From an uncultured Alphaproteobacteria bacterium (lineage in GTDB: Bacteria > Pseudomonadota > Alphaproteobacteria > VGEJ01), in contig CAJWJK010000013.1 in assembly GCA_913041535.1 (NCBI GenBank), positions 1 to 48,632 on the forward strand: DNA of 48,632 bases. Reading direction: 5' to 3'. Below the pieces are notes generated by a model that did no database searches, was not told where the DNA came from, and saw only the letters and a list, made by a program, of their open reading frames with translations. Of the stretch, positions 42,997 to 48,632 are shown in pieces. Positions within the stretch are counted from its first letter, which is position 1. The number at the start of each line of letters is the position of its first letter. The translations under genes and the position numbers were made by a program.

Positions 42997-43724
42997 AATA
43001 GCTCCCCTGCAAGAAAACCTTGGGCTTCTGGGCTATCTGGAGACTCGAAGAACATGGCGGCGCTTGTATCCTCTATGACTTTTCCCTTATGTAGAAAAAT
43101 TACTTCATGGGCAATTCTTCGAGCTTGGGCAAGGTCATGACTGGTCATAATAATTTTTGTTCCGGAACGATCGATTGCGCGGACAATATCTTCTACAGCG
43201 CGTGTAGAAGCGGGATCAAGGCTTGCAGTTGGCTCGTCGAGAAATAAAACTTCTGGTTTGAGGACCCAAGCACGTGCAAGCGCTAACCTTTGCTGTTCTC
43301 CGATTGATAAGTGGTGGGCGGGTGTCCGTGCTACCTCTGATAATCCAGTGCGAGCGAGCGCTTCGTCAGCCAGGTGGTTGAGTTTGCGTTTGCTTGTTCC
43401 ATTAAGTCTAAGCGCATAGCGAATGTTGGCATGGGCACTTCTTCTAAGCATCACTGGCCTTTGAAAAACCATAGCCTGCCGTACGCCACCATTGACGATG
43501 GCGCTTCCGTGCCAGCATACGCTTCCCTCTCGGGGTGTAATTAATCCATGACAGATGCGAAGAAGTACGCTTTTTCCAGCACCATTTGGTCCAAGTATCA
43601 CGGTTCGTGGTCCAGTTTCAATCTCGAGTGAAACTTGGCACAGTATATTGCGGCCATTCGCTGCATATGTGACATCGCTTAATGTAAGCGGTAGAGAGTT
43701 GGTAACATTTTGTCCCGTTCTCAT
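42990..43724 (-). CDS. tupC: Tungstate ABC transporter ATP-binding protein
   Basis: A 244-residue ABC ATPase with Walker A GPNGAGKSV (about residues 46-54; Val replaces the usual final Thr/Ser), signature LSIGEQQRLALARA, Walker B EVLFLDEPT and H-loop MTSHDLAQARRI. In the signature, S-I-G replaces S-G-G, a common variant in this group. It lacks the regulatory C-terminal domain of ModC. Overlaps of four bases with tupB and seven with tupA show a tight operon. Confidence 0.92.
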   Translation of the reverse strand: MRTGQNVTNSLPLTLSDVTYAANGRNILCQVSLEIETGPRTVILGPNGAGKSVLLRICHGLITPREGSVCWHGSAIVNGGVRQAMVFQRPVMLRRSAHANIRYALRLNGTSKRKLNHLADEALARTGLSEVARTPAHHLSIGEQQRLALARAWVLKPEVLFLDEPTASLDPASTRAVEDIVRAIDRSGTKIIMTSHDLAQARRIAHEVIFLHKGKVIEDTSAAMFFESPDSPEAQGFLAGELLW

Positions 43725-44425
43725 TTTGGATCTCGACGCACTGAATCGCGGATAATAAATACTGACGCGTTAACAGCGATAGACATCATTACTAGAATCA
43801 TGCCTAGCCCAAGTGCTAGCGTGAGGTTACCTTTACTGGTCTCTAAAGAAATTGTAGTTGTCATTACGCGGGTTAGATGTTCGATATTTCCTCCAACAAT
43901 CATAACCGCACCCACCTCCGCCGTGGCTCTACCTAGGCCAGCGAGTACTGCGGTGGTGAGTGTGAATCTTGCTTCCCAAAGAAGAGTTGTTAGAGCTCTT
44001 GTCGGCCCTGCTCCAAGGGATATAAGTTGTTCTCGGTATTCCTTCCATAAGTCTTCAATAGCTTGATGCGTGAGCGCAGTTATAATTGGCGTTATTAGGA
44101 TTACTTGCGCAATGATCATTGCGGTAGGGGTGTACAGAAGTCCAAATACGCCCATAGGTCCGGAACGTGAGAGTAGAAGATAAACGAATAGACCTACTAC
44201 AACAGGTGGTAACCCCATTAGTGCGCTCGTAATCATTATAATGGTTCGTCGGCCGAAAAAATTGAAGACCGCCAAGGATGCACCTAGGGGCAGGCCAAGC
44301 AGGGAGGCTAATGTAACTGAACTGCAATTAACATTGAGTGAAAGTAGGACAATTTCTACAAGGTCCGAATCGAGGGTTACCACCAAATGGATAGCTGCTG
44401 CTACCGCTGCTGATATTTCACCCAT
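43721..44425 (-). CDS. tupB: Tungstate ABC transporter permease
   Basis: A 234-residue permease with about five membrane helices and the family's cytoplasmic coupling loop EEYREQLISLGAGPTRAL-like text (here YREQLISLGAGPTRALTTLLWE, about residues 133-154). Near its end ATAEVGAVMIVGGNIEHLTRVMTT (split) is typical of TupB. It is the first gene of the tupB-tupC-tupA-deacylase-chaC unit. The 199 bases upstream hold a weak inverted repeat, CATAAT/ATTATG (44507-44535), which could be an operator. No WtpR- or ModE-like regulator is adjacent. Confidence 0.92.
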   Translation of the reverse strand: MGEISAAVAAAIHLVVTLDSDLVEIVLLSLNVNCSSVTLASLLGLPLGASLAVFNFFGRRTIIMITSALMGLPPVVVGLFVYLLLSRSGPMGVFGLLYTPTAMIIAQVILITPIITALTHQAIEDLWKEYREQLISLGAGPTRALTTLLWEARFTLTTAVLAGLGRATAEVGAVMIVGGNIEHLTRVMTTTISLETSKGNLTLALGLGMILVMMSIAVNASVFIIRDSVRRDPK

Positions 44426-44624
44426 ACCCGGTTTCCGTTAAAAAAGACAGCTGCCGATTGTCACGCGTTTGTTAGGAGTTTTAGGCCATTGGGGCTTTGG
44501 TGATGTCATAATGGATTATTTCATATCTGATTATGTGCAAATCAATATTCGAATGAAACTTGAGGTTATACCGGTTGTAGCACACTGCTGTTGCGGGAAG
44601 CATGGCCGAACTGTTGATTGAGTG

Positions 44625-46892
44625 CTAGCGTGTTGGGAGAGCAAACGGTTCATCATTGGCAAAGCGTCTAAGGATATTTCCAGTAAGGCGCGCTACGTTG
44701 TTATTATAGTTGTGTGAAGGAAGGCTTCCGCACCAGGCGATGGAACTAAATGAGAACACCGCACCTCCATTGGGGGTTTCGTAGAACACAAGGTCAGCTC
44801 GTATTAGCGGATTAGCCGTTGCAATTTGAATTGGAGTAGCAAGAACCTGCTCTTCATTAACTAGCAAATAATTGTCAGTTAGGTCTTCAGACTTTGCCAC
44901 AGTGAGAGCATGTGGTGGTGTGCCGAGGCTGCGGTCTGCAATGTCCACTTCAAGGCCTGCAGCTCCTCCACCCTGAAGACCAAAATTTCCAATTAATTCG
45001 TCAGTGGAAATTCCGTCAAAGGCCCATGAAATTCGAGGGTCCTCAGATTCGGGAGTTCGGCGATAATAACTACAGGTATCAAAGCCCTGTGCTATGAAGC
45101 CGGTTCCCGCTATGGATTGCGGAGCTTTTCCATGATGGCGCCATAGGCAGGAATAATCACCGTCAAAGCTGTGGTAGGATTCACCTGGCTGAGAACGCCA
45201 GTTGCGAGTTCCGTCCTCTCCACGTCGTACTTCAATCACACCAGGAAGAGAATTATGATAGGCGGTGTGCCAATAAAAACCATTGCCTCCCATATACATT
45301 AGTCGTCCGCCTTGTTGGGTAAAGGAGTAGAGAGCATTCCACATGTTTTTGGTTGTATACTCTGGGTGAGTCCCAGTAATGACTACGTTATAGTCACTCA
45401 ATGCCTGGAGACCATCTTCATGGATGTCCTCATCCGTTATAACATCAAAGCTAAGACCCTCATGTTCAAGCCAGCCGGTGAGATGTGTATCTGCGTTGTA
45501 GGCCCACAAACCTGAGCCGGCCGATGTGGCGTGCTGAACACCAGGCCGCATATTGATCATCGGACGCAATCTTGAGGAGTAGCAAACGCCGCTTCCGTCT
45601 GAGTGAACATCGTAAAGTGAGGCGCCAAACTGTGGGTGCCCACTAAGGTATTCCTCCCAAGGGTGTATCTCGACTAGTCTGCCCATAAGAAGTTCCATGA
45701 ACTGGGCATTGGGCGCTGCTTGATAGTTGGCGTAAGCCATATAAGAAGCAGTTTGAGCGAGGTAACAAATTTTTTCTTTTGCCTGTCCTTTAGCGGAACG
45801 GACAAAGAACGGTATATAATCCTCGCCATCGTCACTACTTAAGTATGCGGCATAGCAGCCACTTTTCATATGCCGTGGAATCGTTAGAGAAAAATCAACT
45901 TCCCACTCACAATCATAAAAATCATCGTCGTGAAAGTGGATTGCCCCGTACTGATCTGGTGCTATGGTCCAATCGAGAATCTCTCCTGTCCAATTGCAGC
46001 CTGTCATTGCCCTTGCAGGCAGGTTAAACACGTCACCATGTAGGCCGTTTGCACTAATATCTGAAATTTTTGTATCAGTTATATCCAAGGAGAAATCCCA
46101 TGCAGCGACAAGCGTTGAACGATGTTGTTGGGGACTGCGATCGTGGAGAAAGTAATGCATTTCTGCTTGCGTCAGCGAGCAATTAGCAAGCCGCGGGCTG
46201 TCAATCTTTCCATTGAAGTGTTTCGTTGTCGTTTTGCGCTTTTTAACTGTGCGGGCAATAGTTGCAGCTATTGTCAGGGGCATTCCAGCTGCGATGTGCC
46301 GTTTGAATCGTATAGTTTTAGATGTTTCGGCAGAAACTTCGGAGCCGTAGTTCTTCATAGGGCATTGATAAACCATTGCTTTCCGAGATTTTGCATCGTA
46401 GCTGCAACCAACTAGATACCACTCGCGCTCTAGCAGTGAGGTGGACGTACCGATTGAATCCTTTTTATGGCCATTGCCCAAAACTAGGGACAGACCTCCT
46501 GATTCATCTATACAGAGTTGGAACCCTTTGGCGTTATGTTCATCCCAGTGTGCAACAATAACTTGCTCACCTTTCATTGGCGTTGTAGGCCAGATCGCCG
46601 TAACAAAAGAGAAACTATTAAGCTGATCGAGAAGTTTGCAATGCGGAACTACACCGTAAGATCCTGCATATGAAAACTGTTTTCGCCCTTTATATGTGCC
46701 ATTAGCGGCGGTGCTGACAGTAGTTTCCTTGTATCCTGGACCTTTCGGATTAGGGTCACCATTGATAATGCGCCTGATTTCTGCGTTGTATGAAGTTGCG
46801 CGCTCACAACTCACCATAAAGTCTATGGTTTCGCCCACAGCTACACTTATTTTGTCTGAATATCCGAGAATCTGTCCTACCGCTTTTGCCAT
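44625..46892 (-). CDS. N,N-dimethylformamidase large (catalytic) subunit-like protein
   Basis: A 755-residue protein matching the large subunit of N,N-dimethylformamidase, the enzyme that hydrolyses dimethylformamide to dimethylamine and formate with a mononuclear iron. The N-terminal part looks like a lectin/jelly-roll domain (about residues 60-270). The C-terminal half has the glutamine-amidotransferase-like catalytic fold with YNVVITGTHPEYTTKNMW. The His509-x-Glu511 pair is the likely counterpart of iron ligands His519 and Glu521 known from the Paracoccus enzyme; Tyr437 or Tyr427 is a candidate for the third. AGGA lies seven bases before the ATG. The small subunit is encoded upstream on the same strand, which supports the assignment. 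The natural substrate may be another formamide. Confidence 0.85.
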   Translation of the reverse strand: MAKAVGQILGYSDKISVAVGETIDFMVSCERATSYNAEIRRIINGDPNPKGPGYKETTVSTAANGTYKGRKQFSYAGSYGVVPHCKLLDQLNSFSFVTAIWPTTPMKGEQVIVAHWDEHNAKGFQLCIDESGGLSLVLGNGHKKDSIGTSTSLLEREWYLVGCSYDAKSRKAMVYQCPMKNYGSEVSAETSKTIRFKRHIAAGMPLTIAATIARTVKKRKTTTKHFNGKIDSPRLANCSLTQAEMHYFLHDRSPQQHRSTLVAAWDFSLDITDTKISDISANGLHGDVFNLPARAMTGCNWTGEILDWTIAPDQYGAIHFHDDDFYDCEWEVDFSLTIPRHMKSGCYAAYLSSDDGEDYIPFFVRSAKGQAKEKICYLAQTASYMAYANYQAAPNAQFMELLMGRLVEIHPWEEYLSGHPQFGASLYDVHSDGSGVCYSSRLRPMINMRPGVQHATSAGSGLWAYNADTHLTGWLEHEGLSFDVITDEDIHEDGLQALSDYNVVITGTHPEYTTKNMWNALYSFTQQGGRLMYMGGNGFYWHTAYHNSLPGVIEVRRGEDGTRNWRSQPGESYHSFDGDYSCLWRHHGKAPQSIAGTGFIAQGFDTCSYYRRTPESEDPRISWAFDGISTDELIGNFGLQGGGAAGLEVDIADRSLGTPPHALTVAKSEDLTDNYLLVNEEQVLATPIQIATANPLIRADLVFYETPNGGAVFSFSSIAWCGSLPSHNYNNNVARLTGNILRRFANDEPFALPTR

Positions 46893-47125
46893 ATAGATTT
46901 CCTGACTTTCGTAATGACTACGGGGTGTTGCAACTCAGGTGGTTAGTTGGCTGCTAAAGTAATGGTTACATCTCATAAATAAATATAGCCAATTCTAAAT
47001 GGGATGTGACATTCATGTCTGTCTTTATGTATTGCCTTATTAATTATCAAGTTATTCTAATAAGTAATTTCTTTCATGGCTTGGAACTATGGCAACAAGA
47101 TTATTTCGCGTTTTGGGTAGCGCTT

Positions 47126-47428
47126 TTAAAGATTTAACTCATGTCCAGTATGTTTTTTCCACCGAAGTCGGAAAACTTCGCGTTCGGCATCCTCGATCGA
47201 GTTAAAAACCTTTCCCTTAACAAGCTTTATTGGCTTGTCGCGCATGCCAGTTAGTGTTGCGAGTTGCCACTCTTTAAAGGGTTTGGTGCAAACAAGCACG
47301 TACTTTCCCTTAAGGGGTTCTCCACGAAATACCATGAGCACGCGTTGAAGTTCAGGGCTGTGATGTCCGATAGGATTAGCCATGAATTCCTCTGCTACGT
47401 GCTTTAAGTTATGGTTTACCGTGTACAT
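47126..47428 (-). CDS. N,N-dimethylformamidase small subunit-like protein
   Basis: A 100-residue basic protein. I start it at the ATG of 47428, with AGGA six bases upstream, instead of the longer frame from 47476. HHSPELQRVLMVFRG, KEWQLATLTGMRDKP and the end EREVFRLRWKKHTGHEL recall the ~15-kDa light chain of dimethylformamidase. The main support is position: it lies 233 bases upstream of the large-subunit gene on the same strand, the order known for dmfA1-dmfA2. The light chain stabilises the tetramer and has no known catalysis. The family call is probable, not certain. Confidence 0.7.
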   Translation of the reverse strand: MYTVNHNLKHVAEEFMANPIGHHSPELQRVLMVFRGEPLKGKYVLVCTKPFKEWQLATLTGMRDKPIKLVKGKVFNSIEDAEREVFRLRWKKHTGHELNL

Positions 47429-47639
47429 GTTGTTTCCTGATGTTAAGGTCTTACGACACTCTACTACGATAGCCAAACGATACGCACAGGTCTACGGCAA
47501 TACTTTGTTATGATGATCTAAGCGATTTTGGAATAGTTTTTTTGATCCTTGTGCATGCTAGTTCAGGTACACTATTTAATTGTAGGACGATGAGTATGGG
47601 AGTTAAGTCCTTGGGCGGAAATATGGGGTGCAGTATAGA

Positions 47640-48212
47640 ATGCGTTTGATTGTGGCTTTGACTGGAGCAACGGGGGTTGTCCTCGGTGTGCGCCTATTGC
47701 AGGCGCTCAAGGATATTGGCGATATGGAGACTCATCTTATTGTGAGTAAGTGGGGGCAACAAACTCTTGAACACGAGACCACAGTTACATTGACTGGTTT
47801 GAGAGAGTTAGCATCTCACACGTATTCTCCTGGAGACATGACTGCAGCGTTGTCGTCTGGTTCATTTGGCATAGATGGAATGGTGATTGTTCCATGCTCC
47901 ATGAGGACTCTTGCAGCTGTGACGTATGGATATGGAGATAATCTTATACATCGAGCTGCTGATGTGACTCTTAAAGAACAGCGGCCCTTAGTAGTTGTAC
48001 CTCGAGAAACGCCCTTAAGCGCTACTCATTTGGAGAATATGCTAAGGTTGGCACGGGCGGGCGTGACTATCTTGCCGCCTATGCCAGCATTTTATAACCA
48101 CCCGGCGACGGTTGAAGAAATAGTCGACCATGTGGTAGGACGAATTCTTGATCAGCTCGGTATAACGACAAGTCTATCCGTACGCTGGTCAGGTGAGATG
48201 AAGCGTTCCTAA
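47640..48212 (+). CDS. ubiX: UbiX-like flavin prenyltransferase
   Basis: A 190-residue flavoprotein of the UbiX/Pad1 family, which attaches a prenyl group to FMN to make the cofactor of UbiD-type decarboxylases. MRLIVALTGATGVVLGVRLL is the FMN loop; VPCSMRTLAAVTYGYGDNLIHRAADV (split) and VVVPRETPLSATHLENMLRLA are core motifs; ILPPMPAFYNHP completes the site. The start is the ATG at 47640; a GTG at 47628 is also in frame. No ubiD homologue is in the window, so it may serve a distant one or a decarboxylase just beyond. It is divergent from the dimethylformamidase genes. Confidence 0.9.
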   Translation: MRLIVALTGATGVVLGVRLLQALKDIGDMETHLIVSKWGQQTLEHETTVTLTGLRELASHTYSPGDMTAALSSGSFGIDGMVIVPCSMRTLAAVTYGYGDNLIHRAADVTLKEQRPLVVVPRETPLSATHLENMLRLARAGVTILPPMPAFYNHPATVEEIVDHVVGRILDQLGITTSLSVRWSGEMKRS

Positions 48213-48329
48213 GGTGAGTTGTGTGCCCATAACTTGATATCTGTTCAGAGTGAATAGCCGTTATTTGACAGAGTTTATATACACGCTTATTTCCACCAGA
48301 GAGCACTGCCAATAGAGAGGGACTTAGGT

Positions 48330-48464
48330 ATGGAACTTGGTATGACGATTCCTGTTCGGGGGAGTTTTGCTAATGCCGAAGGTATAGCTGCGCATGCGCG
48401 GCGTGGAGAGGAACTTGGGTTTACAATGATGGCAATTCCCGACCATATTGTTGTTCCTAAAGAA
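48330..48464 (+). CDS. LLM-class F420-dependent oxidoreductase, N-terminal fragment
   Basis: The first ~45 codons of a third luciferase-like oxidoreductase: MELGMTIPVRGSFANAEG, ARRGEELGFTMMAIPDHIVVPKE. The DHIVVP text is typical of the TIGR03619-like F420 group. After about base 48460 the sequence no longer follows the family and continues in frame as an IspD fragment. The fragment is a victim of a sequence join and not a short gene. Confidence 0.8.
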
Positions 48465-48632
48465 TGGCATACTTTTATCAAACAGGAAATCCCAAAAAAA
48501 ATTAAACTTATTATAGGGGGAAAAAATAGGACAGAATCTTCATATCTAGGCTTACAGGCTTGTTCAGATGAGTGTGAAAATGTACTTATTCATGATGCTG
48601 CAAGGCCTTTTGCTTCCAAAAAATTATTTAAT
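48465..48632 (+). CDS. ispD: IspD (MEP cytidylyltransferase) internal fragment, foreign
   Basis: About 55 codons open to the window end. IKLIIGGKNRTESSYLGLQA and NVLIHDAARPFAS match the GG-x-R-x-S and HDAARP blocks of IspD/TarI-type cytidylyltransferases, which make CDP-methylerythritol in isoprenoid synthesis (or CDP-ribitol in the TarI branch). There is no start of its own, and the DNA is clearly richer in A and T than everything before it, so it comes from another source. Confidence 0.82.

Noticed and set aside
44507-44535. CATAAT/ATTATG inverted arms upstream of tupB as a tungstate operator
   Set aside because: Six-base AT-rich arms 17 bases apart are expected by chance; mentioned only under tupB.
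48330-48632. A natural LLM-IspD fusion protein
   Set aside because: The LLM part ends after ~45 residues, IspD is entered mid-domain, and base composition changes at the join; an in-frame accident is simpler.
1-48632. CRISPR arrays, insertion sequences, integrase or phage genes
   Set aside because: No regularly spaced repeats, transposase, recombinase or phage structural motifs were seen on either strand.

Overview
The window reads mainly as a Gram-negative, proteobacterial (most likely alphaproteobacterial, probably marine or other free-living) chromosome segment from about 2.2 kb to 48.46 kb. Foreign-looking DNA sits at both ends. The taxon call is inference: the znuC-znuB-zur operon divergent from znuA is common in Alphaproteobacteria, and several proteins (DUF4396, Hyu proteins, LLM oxidoreductases, ChaC, TupABC) have an alphaproteobacterial flavour. 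Bases 1-~1810 instead carry an asparagine synthetase B tail, alanine dehydrogenase and a cut-off 2'-5' RNA ligase-like gene of Bacteroidota type. About 370 bases of unassignable DNA and a 3' tRNA-Lys piece follow. The last ~170 bases are AT-rich and encode an IspD fragment joined in frame to the start of an LLM oxidoreductase. The simplest reading is a contig with chimeric ends, for example from metagenome or single-cell amplification.

Layout of the main body. 2.4-4.5 kb: an EamA transporter and an MFS transporter, convergent. 4.7-8.4 kb: zinc uptake (zur, znuB, znuC on minus; znuA on plus, with a candidate Zur box between) and a DUF4396 membrane protein. 8.4-10.7 kb: an isopenicillin-N-synthase-like 2OG/Fe(II) oxygenase and a bona fide ACC deaminase. 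10.9-14.8 kb: a hyuB-hyuA pair. 15-19.2 kb: a lipoprotein, a TetR regulator with a strong palindrome upstream, an LLM oxidoreductase, an ABM-fold monooxygenase, a sugar-isomerase-like protein and a cold-shock protein with a 5'-leader hairpin. 19.6-26.3 kb: a lone HyuA, a DsbA-like protein and a 1239-aa HyuA-HyuB fusion of 5-oxoprolinase type.

26.6-36.4 kb is the clearest functional block: an omega-aminotransferase, an LLM oxidoreductase, a PPOX-class F420 enzyme, the NADPH:F420 reductase, then cofE, cofD, cofC and a fused cofG-cofH (fbiC), ending in an acyl-CoA dehydrogenase, all on the plus strand. It holds the dedicated enzymes to make, reduce and use coenzyme F420, which is uncommon in Proteobacteria. 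A convergent phosphotransferase follows.

37.5-48.2 kb: an M20 N-carbamoyl amino acid hydrolase-type amidase, an uncharacterised protein, and a minus-strand unit tupB-tupC-tupA-(D-aminoacylase)-chaC. Beyond it lie both subunits of an N,N-dimethylformamidase-like enzyme and a UbiX-like flavin prenyltransferase. Taken together, the accessory genes favour hydrolysis and salvage of organic nitrogen compounds (ACC, hydantoin/oxoproline-type lactams, N-carbamoyl and N-acyl amino acids, gamma-glutamyl compounds, formamides) plus F420-dependent redox chemistry. I see no integrase, transposase, CRISPR array or rRNA.
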